This document shows positions 28,823-36,618 of a stretch of 36,618 nt of DNA, piece by piece. Origin of the DNA: Haemophilus sp. HMSC068C11 (lineage in GTDB: Bacteria > Pseudomonadota > Gammaproteobacteria > Enterobacterales > Pasteurellaceae); assembly GCF_001815355.1 (NCBI RefSeq), contig NZ_KV820361.1:170330-206947 (forward strand). The letters are read 5' to 3'. The notes beneath the pieces are model-generated. The model made no database searches. It was not told the DNA's origin and saw nothing but the letters and a program-made list of their open reading frames with translations. A program made the translations under genes and the position numbers. The number at the start of each line of letters is the position of its first letter. The stretch's first letter is position 1.

Positions 28823-30097
28823 ATGAATTTGTACAACATCAAACACCCTGAAGAACAAGTGAATTTTGCTCAGGCAGTACGTCAAGGGCTTGGCAAAGAT
28901 CAAGGCTTGTTCTTTCCAGAAACGATCCCTGCTTTAACTAATATTGATGAGTTATTAGCCTTACCATTGGTGGAACGTAGCCAAAAAATTCTTGGCGCAT
29001 TAATCGGTGAAGAATTACCGAAAGCCACACTAGATGTAATGGTGAAAAATGCATTTACTTTTCCTGCACCGTTAGAAAAAGTAGAAGACAATATTTATGC
29101 CCTTGAATTATTCCACGGTCCAACTTTAGCATTTAAAGACTTTGGTGGTCGTTTTATGGCGCAGGCGCTCGCTGCAGTGCGTGGTGATGGTAAAATCACC
29201 ATTTTAACAGCCACTTCGGGTGATACTGGCGCAGCCGTTGCCCACGCATTTTATGGGTTGGAAAATATCAATGTGGTGATTTTATATCCGAAAGGCAAAA
29301 TCAGCCCATTACAAGAAAAACTATTCTGTACTTTAGGTGGGAATATCCGCACTGTTGCGATTAATGGCGATTTCGATGCGTGCCAAGCGTTAGTCAAACA
29401 AGCGTTTGATGATGCCGAACTACGTCAAGCAATTGGGTTAAACTCAGCAAACTCCATCAATATTAGCCGTTTATTAGCACAAGTTTGTTATTACTTTGAA
29501 GCGGTCGCACAGTTACCAAAAGAAAAACGTGATAATGTCGTGGTTTCCGTACCAAGTGGTAACTTTGGTAACTTAACCGCAGGGTTAATCGCAAAAACAT
29601 TAGGTTTACCAATTAAACGCTTTATTGCATCAACCAATGCGAACGATACTGTGCCGCGTTATTTAGAATCAGGTAACTGGGCACCTAAAGCGACAGTAGC
29701 CACGCTTTCTAATGCGATGGATGTAAGTCGCCCGAACAACTGGCCACGTGTCGAAGAGTTATTTAAGCGTAATGACTGGAATTTAAGTGATTTAGGTTCA
29801 GGCATGTTAAGTGATGGCGAAACAGAAGAAACCTTAAAAACGATGTATGCAAAAGGTTATTTATGTGAGCCACACGGAGCGATCGCCTATCAAGTATTGA
29901 AAGACCAACTTAAAGCGGATGAAACCGGTATTTTCTTATGTACAGCACATCCTGCGAAATTTAAAGAGTCTGTGGAGCGTATTCTTTCGCTCGATCTTCC
30001 ATTGCCAGAAGCGTTGGATAAACACAATAAATTGCCATTACTTTCTGATGAAATGGATGACGATTTTGCACAATTACGTGCATATTTGTTGAAATAA
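28823..30097 (+). CDS. thrC: Threonine synthase ThrC
   Basis: A PLP enzyme that converts O-phosphohomoserine to threonine. It has 424 residues (E. coli 428). PLP-binding Lys105 lies in FHGPTLAFKDFGGRFMA. The phosphate-binding loop is VSVPSGNFGNLTAG and the substrate motif TATSGDTGAAVAH. It ends the thr operon and is followed by two hairpins. Confidence 0.98.
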   Translation: MNLYNIKHPEEQVNFAQAVRQGLGKDQGLFFPETIPALTNIDELLALPLVERSQKILGALIGEELPKATLDVMVKNAFTFPAPLEKVEDNIYALELFHGPTLAFKDFGGRFMAQALAAVRGDGKITILTATSGDTGAAVAHAFYGLENINVVILYPKGKISPLQEKLFCTLGGNIRTVAINGDFDACQALVKQAFDDAELRQAIGLNSANSINISRLLAQVCYYFEAVAQLPKEKRDNVVVSVPSGNFGNLTAGLIAKTLGLPIKRFIASTNANDTVPRYLESGNWAPKATVATLSNAMDVSRPNNWPRVEELFKRNDWNLSDLGSGMLSDGETEETLKTMYAKGYLCEPHGAIAYQVLKDQLKADETGIFLCTAHPAKFKESVERILSLDLPLPEALDKHNKLPLLSDEMDDDFAQLRAYLLK

Positions 30098-30100
30098 TAA

Positions 30101-30135
30101 AAAAGTGCGGTTAATTTTGACCGTACTTTTGTTTT
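30101..30135 (+). terminator. Terminator of thrABC from a drifted uptake-signal pair
   Basis: AAAAGTGCGGT (30101-30111) pairs with ACCGTACTTTT (30120-30130); the loop is TAATTTTG, and GTTTTATC follows. The right arm has T instead of C at one position. That breaks the uptake core but leaves a G-U pair in the plus-strand RNA. Confidence 0.8.
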
Positions 30136-30143
30136 ATCACTCA

Positions 30144-30172
30144 AAAGGGCGGGATAAACGCCCTTTATTTTT
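30144..30172. terminator. Second hairpin between thrC and the convergent PTS gene
   Basis: AAAGGGCG (30144-30151) and CGCCCTTT (30159-30166) form an eight-pair stem with loop GGATAAA, followed by ATTTTTTAGG on the plus strand. It ends seven to thirteen bases before the stop codon of the minus-strand PTS gene and may serve both directions. Confidence 0.75.
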
Positions 30173-30178
30173 TAGGAG

Positions 30179-31672
30179 TTAATCTTCTTTTCCTAAGATT
30201 TGATTCACTTCACTCTTATAGAGTACAGCTTTAGCACCGAAAATGGCCTGTACGCCACCACCGACTTCAAGCACATCAATCGCACCTAATTTTTTCAATG
30301 TGGCTTTATCAACGGCTTTGACATCTTTAACTGAAACACGTAAGCGAGTAATACACGCATCCACGTTTTCAATATTTTCAGCGCCACCTAATGCTGCAAT
30401 AATTTTATGTGCATTTTCAGTCAGAGAGCTGGTTTCTTGCTCTGCATTTTCTTCGGTTTCTTCACCGCGTCCTGGTGTCATTACATTAAAAATGCGGATC
30501 AAGAAAACGAAAGAGAAATAATAGAGCAGAGCCCAAGGAATACCGACAAAAATCACACGCAACCAATGGGTGTTTTCATCACCTTGTAAAATGCCGAAGA
30601 GCAAGAAATCAATAAAACCACCAGAGAAAGTATTCCCGATAGAGATGTTTAGATAATCGGCAATAAAGAAAGATACACCATCTAAGAAAGCGTGGAATAC
30701 ATAAAGCCATGGTGCAACAAACAAGAACATAAACTCGATCGGTTCAGTAATCCCAGTAATGAAAGAGGTTAGGGCTGCACCAAGGAATAAGCCGCCAATT
30801 TTTGCACGACGTTTTTTCGGTACGCAGTGATACATAGCTAAACAGGCTGCTGGTAAGCCAAACATCATGGTATCAAAACGGCCGGCAAAGAAACGTGTCC
30901 CTTCAGTAAATAAACCATGGTGATTTGGATCGGCTAATTGAGCGAAAAAGATTTTTTGTGCACCAACAATCATCTCGCCATTGACCATTTCTACACCACC
31001 TAATTCAGAATACCAAAATAGTGGGTAAATCATGTGATGTAAGCCAACCGCACCAGATAATCGCATTAAGAAACCGTATAAGAATGTACCAAAGGTTCCC
31101 ATGGATGCGATGCTTTTACCTGCTGAGACGAGCCATTGTTGGAAAGTTGGCCAAATGAGGAAGAAAACTAATCCAACGAAAATAGCTGAAAAAGCAGTCA
31201 CAATTGGCACAAAGCGAGAGCCGCCAAAGAAACCTAATACTTGTGGTAATTGGATGTTGTGATAGCGATTGTGTAATTTAACGGTAATCAAGCCCATCAC
31301 CAATGCGCCAATCACACCCGTATCGATGCTTTTTACATCAGGAGAGAAAATCGGAATTAATGCAGCAATGGTGCCCGTCATAATGAGATAACCAACAACG
31401 GCAGCGAGAGCAGCAACGCCTTTGTCACGTTTGGCTAAGCCGATACCTAAACCAATACACAATAATAAGGCTAAATTAGCGAATACCACGCTACCGGCTG
31501 CAGACATAATCTGAAACAGACCTTGCAGAGCCTCATTATTTAAAATTGGATAGGCTTGCACCGTTGCTTTATTGGAAAGTGCACCGCCGATCCCGAGTAA
31601 AAGACCTGCAGCAGGCAAAATAGCAATCGGCAACATAAATGCCTTACCAACTTGTTGAAGTTGTTTAAACAT
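30179..31672 (-). CDS. PTS EIICB component, glucose/maltose family (PtsG/MalX-like)
   Basis: An inner-membrane PTS permease of 497 residues with an EIIC domain (1 to about 395) and an EIIB domain (about 418-497). EIIC carries the conserved GITEPIEFMFLFVAP (307-321) and AVGLHHMIYPLF (208-219). The EIIB phosphorylation site is Cys440 in NVDACITRLRV. No EIIA domain is present, so it would need EIIA-Glc (crr) encoded elsewhere. The sequence lies between PtsG and MalX types, and the substrate (glucose, maltose or a related sugar) cannot be fixed by eye. GGAGGTTCT precedes the ATG. It is a single-gene unit with its own CRP-controlled promoter. Confidence 0.88.
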   Translation of the reverse strand: MFKQLQQVGKAFMLPIAILPAAGLLLGIGGALSNKATVQAYPILNNEALQGLFQIMSAAGSVVFANLALLLCIGLGIGLAKRDKGVAALAAVVGYLIMTGTIAALIPIFSPDVKSIDTGVIGALVMGLITVKLHNRYHNIQLPQVLGFFGGSRFVPIVTAFSAIFVGLVFFLIWPTFQQWLVSAGKSIASMGTFGTFLYGFLMRLSGAVGLHHMIYPLFWYSELGGVEMVNGEMIVGAQKIFFAQLADPNHHGLFTEGTRFFAGRFDTMMFGLPAACLAMYHCVPKKRRAKIGGLFLGAALTSFITGITEPIEFMFLFVAPWLYVFHAFLDGVSFFIADYLNISIGNTFSGGFIDFLLFGILQGDENTHWLRVIFVGIPWALLYYFSFVFLIRIFNVMTPGRGEETEENAEQETSSLTENAHKIIAALGGAENIENVDACITRLRVSVKDVKAVDKATLKKLGAIDVLEVGGGVQAIFGAKAVLYKSEVNQILGKED

Positions 31673-31691
31673 AGAACCTCCTGTGACTACT

Positions 31692-31741
31692 TTTTCGAAA
31701 TGTAACGTATTTGAAGAGAAAAATCTGTGAAACCGCTCACA
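31692..31741 (-). promoter_or_regulatory. CRP-dependent promoter of the PTS gene
   Basis: TGTGAAACCGCTCACA (31726-31741) is a full match to TGTGA-N6-TCACA. On the minus strand TACATT (31699-31704) is a likely -10 element, giving transcription from about 31692 and a CRP centre at -41.5. This is class II geometry, as in the mgl and gal promoters here. Confidence 0.78.
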
Positions 31742-31844
31742 ATTTCAATCTAACACCTTGCTTTGATGAGTTTTAGCTTATGTTGGCGTGCGGTAGATTT
31801 CCTTTTATAATGCAATCAAATTTGCATGTTTATTCATTATTTTT

Positions 31845-32555
31845 ATGACAACTTTTATTGCCTACGCCAATATTCAACAACCTTTTCCTTTTGATGAAAT
31901 TCCTAGGGAACTAGTTCCTGAGAATTTGCATACGGAACCGAAGGGGAATTCTCGGATAACGCAACGACATCAATGTCGTCGATTAGCGCATTTTTTACTT
32001 TGGCAGTTGCTAAAAAAAGCGGGAAAATCAACCGCACTTTTAGGGCAAATTTATCGTACGCAAAGTGGTAGACCACAATTTCTCGTCGAGAACATCGATT
32101 TTAATATAAGCCACTCAGGCGATTGGGTTGCCGTATTGCTGCATATTAATGAATCAGAAAAAAGTGCGGTCGGTATTGATATTGAATTTCCCAAAAAACG
32201 AAATTTTTCTGCACTCATGGCGCATTTTGCGCCACAAGCAGAGCAAGAATGGTTTGCTAAACAACTTAATGAGGAGCAGGCTTTTTATCGCTGTTGGTGT
32301 TTGCGTGAGGCGGTATTGAAATCACAAGGTGTTGGGATTGTAAAACTTTCAAGTGTGGTACATTTACCAGCGCGGTTACAGATCTTTTCAGATTATTGTC
32401 CGAAAGGGGAATTGATCTTTACCGATGAATTACCTTTTTATTTTGCTGCGTTTATTAATCAGTCAAAAATCCAACCGCACTTTTATCAATGGAATGGAAA
32501 AGAATTAGAAGAAAAAAATATAAAAAAATCCTTGATTTACCAAGTAAATGAATAA
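31845..32555 (+). CDS. Sfp-type 4'-phosphopantetheinyl transferase
   Basis: Transfers the phosphopantetheine arm of coenzyme A to a carrier-protein serine. It has 236 residues. Key motifs are FNISHSGDW (87-95), AVGIDIE (108-114, metal-binding Asp112 and Glu114), and WCLREAVLKSQG (151-162, with Glu155 and Lys159). No nonribosomal peptide or polyketide genes are in the window, so the carrier target is unknown; in bacteria without acpS it may serve fatty acid synthase. Uptake signals lie at 32031, 32163 and 32474. A strong terminator follows. Confidence 0.92.
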   Translation: MTTFIAYANIQQPFPFDEIPRELVPENLHTEPKGNSRITQRHQCRRLAHFLLWQLLKKAGKSTALLGQIYRTQSGRPQFLVENIDFNISHSGDWVAVLLHINESEKSAVGIDIEFPKKRNFSALMAHFAPQAEQEWFAKQLNEEQAFYRCWCLREAVLKSQGVGIVKLSSVVHLPARLQIFSDYCPKGELIFTDELPFYFAAFINQSKIQPHFYQWNGKELEEKNIKKSLIYQVNE

Positions 32556-32558
32556 AAG

Positions 32559-32592
32559 AAAATCCTTGAAAATATTCAAGGATTTTTTATTT
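32559..32592 (+). terminator. Intrinsic terminator after the phosphopantetheinyl transferase
   Basis: AAAATCCTTGAA (32559-32570) and TTCAAGGATTTT (32575-32586) form a 12-pair stem with loop AATA, followed by TTATTTT. It begins four bases after the stop codon and separates this gene from hflK. Confidence 0.88.
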
Positions 32593-32683
32593 TGTAAAAT
32601 TTGCATTGTCACTTGTATTTTCATAGACTAACCCCATTTATTTCGTTAAACTCATTAAAAATTTTAGACAAATGGAGAACGTA

Positions 32684-33925
32684 ATGTCGCAAAACGGTCC
32701 AGATCAAGATCCTTGGGGTAAACCGGGACAGAGTAGCGGTCCAAAACAGTCAGATAATTCATCAGATAAGCAAAATGAAAATGGCTGGGGGGCGCGAGAC
32801 AATAAGAATCAGGAGCAATCACCACCAGATATTGAAGAGGTATTCAATAATCTGTTGAAAAAACTAGGTGGTGGCAATAAAAAAAGCGGTTCAAATAATA
32901 CTTCGCCTAATATGCCTTCATTTAATTTAGGTAAAATTTTACCGATCGCCGCAGTAATCGGAGGGATTATTTGGGGCGCAAGCGGTTTTTATACCATTAA
33001 AGAAGCAGAACGTGGCGTGACGTTACGTTTTGGCGAGTTTCATTCTATCGTTCAACCAGGCTTAAACTGGAAACCAACCTTTATTGATAAAGTGATTCCA
33101 GTGAATGTAGAGCAAGTTCGTGAGCTTAAAACACAAGGTGCGATGTTAACCAAAGATGAAAACATGGTTAAAGTGGAAATGACCGTACAATATCGCGTGC
33201 AAAATCCTGAAAAATACCTGTTTAGCGTAAGCAATGCGGACAATAGTCTTGGACAAGCGACTGACAGTGCACTTCGTTATGTGATTGGTCATATGACTAT
33301 GAATGATGTGCTGACAACGGGTCGAGCCGTGGTACGTGAAGATACATGGAAAGCCTTGAACGATATTATCAAACCTTATGATATGGGACTTGAAGTGATT
33401 GACGTGAACTTCCAATCTGCACGTCCACCAGAAGAAGTGAAAGATGCTTTCGATGATGCGATTAAAGCACAGGAAGACGAACAACGTTACATTCGTGAAG
33501 CAGAAGCTTATGCTCGCGAGAAAGAGCCAATCGCTCGTGGTGATGCTCAGCGTATCGTTGAAGAAGCAACGGCTTATAAAGATCGTGTTGTGCTTGATGC
33601 GCAAGGGGAAGTGGAACGTTTACAACGTCTTCTACCTGAATTTAAAGCGGCACCTGATTTGTTAAAAGAGCGTCTTTATATTCAAACCATGGAAAAAGTG
33701 ATGGCAAACACACCTAAAGTGATGTTAGACAGCAATAATGGTAACAATTTAACTGTGTTGCCATTGGAGCAATTAATGGGTAAAAAGACGGCTAAGCCAG
33801 TGACCACTACTTCAGAAAATGCGGTCAGTTCTGCGCCTGTTTCAACACAGGAACGTCGTGTAGAAACACAAGCGGTTCAACCGGTTCAATCAAATGAAGG
33901 CATTCGCCAAGGGAGATTTAACTAA
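32684..33925 (+). CDS. hflK: FtsH-regulator subunit HflK
   Basis: An SPFH/band-7 membrane protein that with HflC forms a large cage around the protease FtsH and modulates its activity. It has 413 residues. The N-terminal 75 or so residues are hydrophilic and rich in Gly, Asn and Pro (MSQNGPDQDPWGKPGQ). One membrane segment lies near 83-104 (LGKILPIAAVIGGIIWGASG), then SPFH blocks EAERGVTLRFGEFHSIVQPG and DVNFQSARPPEEVKDAFDDA. ATG 32684 is preceded by GGAG by seven bases; an ATG 12 bases earlier overlaps that site. Its stop overlaps the hflC ATG by one base. Confidence 0.96.
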   Translation: MSQNGPDQDPWGKPGQSSGPKQSDNSSDKQNENGWGARDNKNQEQSPPDIEEVFNNLLKKLGGGNKKSGSNNTSPNMPSFNLGKILPIAAVIGGIIWGASGFYTIKEAERGVTLRFGEFHSIVQPGLNWKPTFIDKVIPVNVEQVRELKTQGAMLTKDENMVKVEMTVQYRVQNPEKYLFSVSNADNSLGQATDSALRYVIGHMTMNDVLTTGRAVVREDTWKALNDIIKPYDMGLEVIDVNFQSARPPEEVKDAFDDAIKAQEDEQRYIREAEAYAREKEPIARGDAQRIVEEATAYKDRVVLDAQGEVERLQRLLPEFKAAPDLLKERLYIQTMEKVMANTPKVMLDSNNGNNLTVLPLEQLMGKKTAKPVTTTSENAVSSAPVSTQERRVETQAVQPVQSNEGIRQGRFN

Positions 33926-34812
33926 TGCGTAAATTTTTACTTCCGATTATTGTGGTGATTGCAGCGGTGTTATATTCCAGCGTGGTGGTTGTAACTGAAG
34001 GCTCACGTGGCATCATGTTACGTTTTAACAAAGTACAACGTGATGCAGAAAACAAAGTGGTCGTGTATGAACCAGGTTTGCATTTTAAATTGCCTTTAAT
34101 TGATAGCATTAAAGTGCTTGATGCGCGTATTCGTACCCTTGATGGATCTGCTACTCGTTTTGTGACAGTCGAGAAAAAAGACTTGTTGGTGGATTCCTAT
34201 GTAAAATGGAAAATCAGCGATTTCGGTCGTTTCTATACCGCAACGGGTGGTGGCGATTATAACCAAGCTTCAAGCTTATTAAGCCGTAAAGTGAATGACC
34301 GTCTGCGTTCAGAAATTGGTACTCGTACAATTAAAGATATCGTTTCAGGTACGCGTGGTGAATTAATGGCGGGGGCGAAAAAAGCGCTAAATTCAGGGCA
34401 GGATAGTACCTCTGAATTAGGGATTGAAGTCGTCGATGTTCGCGTAAAACAAATCAATTTACCGGATGAAGTCTCATCTTCGATTTACCAACGTATGCGT
34501 GCAGAGCGTGATGCGGTTGCTCGTGAACACCGTTCTCAAGGTAAAGAAAAAGCGGCGTTCATTCAAGCAGACGTGGATCGTAAGGTCACCTTGATCTTAG
34601 CGAATGCAAATAAAACGGCACAAGAATTGCGTGGTAATGGTGATGCAGCCGCAGCAAAATTGTATTCTCAAGCTTTTGCACAAGAACCACAGTTTTATAG
34701 CTTTATTCGTAGCTTAAAAGCCTATGAAAGCAGCTTTGAAGGTTCAGATAATATGATGATTTTGAAACCTGACAGTGATTTCTTCCGCTTTATGCAAGCG
34801 CCAAAGAAATAA
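33925..34812 (+). CDS. hflC: FtsH-regulator subunit HflC
   Basis: The partner of HflK in the HflKC complex, 295 residues with an uncleaved N-terminal membrane segment (about 4-22, FLLPIIVVIAAVLYSSVVVV). The SPFH domain shows in TEGSRGIMLRFNKVQRD, YEPGLHFKLPLIDSIKVLD and DVRVKQINLPDEVSSSIYQ. The C-terminal alanine- and charge-rich region is a coiled coil. It overlaps hflK by one base. A terminator follows. Confidence 0.96.
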   Translation: MRKFLLPIIVVIAAVLYSSVVVVTEGSRGIMLRFNKVQRDAENKVVVYEPGLHFKLPLIDSIKVLDARIRTLDGSATRFVTVEKKDLLVDSYVKWKISDFGRFYTATGGGDYNQASSLLSRKVNDRLRSEIGTRTIKDIVSGTRGELMAGAKKALNSGQDSTSELGIEVVDVRVKQINLPDEVSSSIYQRMRAERDAVAREHRSQGKEKAAFIQADVDRKVTLILANANKTAQELRGNGDAAAAKLYSQAFAQEPQFYSFIRSLKAYESSFEGSDNMMILKPDSDFFRFMQAPKK

Positions 34813-34830
34813 ACAAGAGATAATGAAAAG

Positions 34831-34864
34831 TAAAGTGCGGTTAGAAATAACCGCATTTTTTATT
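34831..34864 (+). terminator. Terminator of hflKC from a drifted uptake-signal pair
   Basis: AAAGTGCGGTTA (34832-34843) pairs with TAACCGCATTTT (34848-34859) with loop GAAA, followed by TTATTG. The right arm has T where an uptake signal has C; a G-U pair keeps the plus-strand RNA stem. Confidence 0.85.
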
Positions 34865-35041
34865 GCTTAATTTTAGGGGAATTCTCGCTTATAAGATAAA
34901 AAGGCCTTTAATGCAATCAATCGAATCCATAGCCAAAGTTAATTAAATCCACATAAAATATAAGCCAATTTTTTGGCATAATCATCTTGCTTTAAGCTTT
35001 ACCTTTCTTTTTTATGTTTTATTGATCGTTTGGAGGATTAG

Positions 35042-36430
35042 ATAAAAAAACTGATTATTGGCGGTGCAGCCATTGCTATCTTAGGTTATTTTGGCGTTGT
35101 GGGGTATCTACACCAATTTGATAAAGAGAATGCGACCCAACTTTTAATGGAAAATCGCTATACTGGCGAACAAGAAAAAGTGGCAAAAGCCTTATTTGAT
35201 AATAGCTGTCAATATTGCCATAGTCCAAACACACCTCTTCCATTTTATTCAAAATTCCCGATTGTGGGTGATGAAATGCAATCGGATATTCAAAGTGGAC
35301 TTCGAGCTTTCCGCCTGGATCGTTTACTTGAAGGCTTAAAAGATCCGAGCAAATTATCCCAAGCTGATTTAGCAAAATTACAGCGCGTACTTGAAAATAA
35401 CGAAATGCCAATTGCTAAATTCAGACATCTCCACTGGGGAAGTAAACCAGATGAGCAAGAAAAAGTGGCATTGCTTAACTGGATTCGTGAAGCACGTAAA
35501 ATGTCTTTACCAAAAGAAACACCCAATGTTGATGCAGATCGTTTAGTTCAACCGATTCCAGGCAGTATTGCAACTGATGAAGCAAAAGTCGCTTTAGGTC
35601 ATGATCTTTACTTTGATGGACGTTTATCAGGCGATGGTTCTATTCAATGTCATACTTGTCACCAATTAGACAAAGGTGGCGTGGATAGACTTGATACTTC
35701 AACGGGTATTGATGGTAAAAAAGGCCCAATTAATGCGCCAACTGTGTTCAATGCCGCCTTTAACTTTGTACAATTCTGGGATGGGCGTGCGGCAGATTTA
35801 GCTGATCAAGCGAAAGGTCCTCCAACAAATCCAGTAGAAATGGGTTCGCACTCTTGGGATGACATCGTGGCTCGTTTTGAAATGGATGAAGAGTTCAAAA
35901 AAGAATTCTTAAAAGAATATCCACAAGTGACAAAAGAAACCTTAACTCACGCGATTGGTGAATATGAAAAAACATTAATTACGCCAAATAGTGATTTCGA
36001 CCGTTATTTGAAAGGGGATAAAACAGCCTTGACCGAGCAACAAGTTCGCGGTTATGAATTATTCAAACAACATAAATGCGATACTTGTCATACTGGCGTG
36101 GCAATGGGCGGACAATCTTATGAATACATGGGACTTTACGGCGATTACTTTAAAGATCGTGGTACGCCATTAACTGATGCCGATGAAGGCCGATTTGCAC
36201 AAACTAAAGATCCGTTTGATATGCATCGTTTTAAAGTGCCAACCTTGCGCAATGTCGCGCTTACTGCACCATATTTCCATGATGCCTCAGCAAAAGAATT
36301 AAAAGATGCTGTGAGTGCAATGTTGAAATACCAAAGTAACGTGAAACAGCCAGCTCAAAAAGATGTTGAAGATATCACGTCTTTCTTAGAAAGCTTAACA
36401 GGTGAATTTAAAGGTGAAAAATTAAAATAA
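35042..36430 (+). CDS. ccp: Membrane-anchored tri-heme cytochrome c peroxidase / quinol peroxidase
   Basis: A periplasmic peroxidase that reduces hydrogen peroxide with electrons from the quinol pool. Three CxxCH heme motifs lie at residues 56-60 (CQYCH), 203-207 (CHTCH) and 346-350 (CDTCH), numbered from the start proposed here. The extra N-terminal heme is typical of E. coli YhjA (Ccp) and Aggregatibacter quinol peroxidase. The frame opens with an N-terminal membrane anchor KKLIIGGAAIAILGYFGVVG, but no ATG, GTG or TTG precedes it. GGAGG (35032-35036) stands five bases before an ATA codon at 35042, directly after an in-frame TAG. The first standard start (GTG 35099) would cut off the anchor. 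The call of ATA as the start is an inference; 462 residues result. Confidence 0.88.
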   Translation: MKKLIIGGAAIAILGYFGVVGYLHQFDKENATQLLMENRYTGEQEKVAKALFDNSCQYCHSPNTPLPFYSKFPIVGDEMQSDIQSGLRAFRLDRLLEGLKDPSKLSQADLAKLQRVLENNEMPIAKFRHLHWGSKPDEQEKVALLNWIREARKMSLPKETPNVDADRLVQPIPGSIATDEAKVALGHDLYFDGRLSGDGSIQCHTCHQLDKGGVDRLDTSTGIDGKKGPINAPTVFNAAFNFVQFWDGRAADLADQAKGPPTNPVEMGSHSWDDIVARFEMDEEFKKEFLKEYPQVTKETLTHAIGEYEKTLITPNSDFDRYLKGDKTALTEQQVRGYELFKQHKCDTCHTGVAMGGQSYEYMGLYGDYFKDRGTPLTDADEGRFAQTKDPFDMHRFKVPTLRNVALTAPYFHDASAKELKDAVSAMLKYQSNVKQPAQKDVEDITSFLESLTGEFKGEKLK

Positions 36431-36450
36431 TCCTTTGAGCGATAAATAGA

Positions 36451-36478
36451 AACGACCGCAAGTGCGGTCGTTTTTTTG
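36451..36478 (+). terminator. Terminator of the peroxidase gene containing one uptake signal
   Basis: AACGACCGC (36451-36459) and GCGGTCGTT (36464-36472) form a nine-pair stem with loop AAGT, followed by TTTTTGTG. Here a single uptake core (36460-36468) provides the loop and the right arm. Confidence 0.88.
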
Positions 36479-36546
36479 TGCGTTTTAGTTAGATATAAAG
36501 TCATAAATGACTTAGTCAAAAAACAGAAAAGCTAAATTTTAGGTAT

Positions 36547-36567
36547 AAAAAAAGCCGCTTACGCGAC
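36547..36567 (-). terminator. Terminator after the minus-strand tRNA gene
   Basis: On the minus strand GTCGC and GCGGC (36563-36567, 36554-36558) form a five-pair stem (one G-U) with loop GTAA, followed by seven T. It lies 23 bases after the tRNA CCA end. Confidence 0.65.
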
Positions 36568-36589
36568 AATCTTCTTTTTATATTTAAAA

Positions 36590-36618
36590 TGGTGCCCGAA
36601 GCCAGACTTGAACTGGCA
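36590..36618 (-). tRNA. tRNA 3' end, probably tRNA-Leu (cut by window edge)
   Basis: On the minus strand the T-arm GCCAG-TTCAAGT-CTGGC, acceptor strand TTCGGGC and encoded CCA end are present. The acceptor and T-arm resemble gamma-proteobacterial leucine tRNAs, but the anticodon lies outside the window, so the amino acid is uncertain. Confidence 0.75.

Noticed and set aside
33146-33604. Minus-strand frame of 152 codons inside hflK
   Set aside because: It mirrors the conserved SPFH domain and has the composition of a shadow frame.

Overview
The window looks like core chromosome from a Pasteurellaceae bacterium of the Haemophilus influenzae / H. parainfluenzae type. The Haemophilus DNA uptake signal (core AAGTGCGGT) occurs on both strands roughly once per 1-1.5 kb, both inside genes and as inverted pairs that form terminators. 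Protein sequences are typical of that clade and the DNA is AT-rich. A PTS EIICB of the glucose/maltose type and the gene order suggest a species other than H. influenzae Rd, H. parainfluenzae being my best guess. This is an inference from memory, not a search.

Layout, left to right. (1) 1-234: tRNA-Lys genes. (2) 357-7450, plus strand: trmJ, then the iron-sulfur assembly operon iscR-iscS-iscU-iscA-hscB-[DUF2625]-hscA-fdx-iscX, with a strong type-1 IscR site overlapping the iscR promoter. (3) 7565-15859: the galactose regulon. The minus-strand genes galS and mglB-mglA-mglC are followed by the divergent plus-strand operon galT-galK-galM. CRP sites and Gal-repressor operators sit in both control regions. 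(4) 15933-16750: a small AT-rich island with a broken C-terminal nuclease toxin remnant followed at once by an intact probable immunity gene. (5) 17028-19531: corC-lnt. (6) 19604-24268: mlaFEDCB-ibaG-murA (outer-membrane lipid asymmetry, plus the first committed step of peptidoglycan synthesis). (7) 24326-25030, minus strand: yggS. (8) 25120-30097: the threonine operon with a newly read 23-codon leader peptide and attenuator, then thrA-thrB-thrC. (9) 30179-31672, minus strand: a ptsG/malX-like EIICB gene with a CRP-type promoter. (10) 31845-34812: Sfp-type phosphopantetheinyl transferase, then hflK-hflC. (11) 35042-36430: a membrane-anchored tri-heme peroxidase whose natural start seems to be an AUA codon. 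(12) 36590-36618: the 3' end of a minus-strand tRNA.

Most genes are conserved housekeeping genes. The parts that deserve attention are the toxin/immunity remnant, the precisely spaced CRP/Gal operator architecture, the threonine leader with an uptake signal inside its coding sequence, the peroxidase start codon, the DUF2625 gene inside the isc operon, and terminators built from uptake-signal pairs, two of which have drifted out of the uptake consensus while keeping RNA pairing. I found no insertion sequence, prophage, CRISPR array or clearly new multi-gene system.
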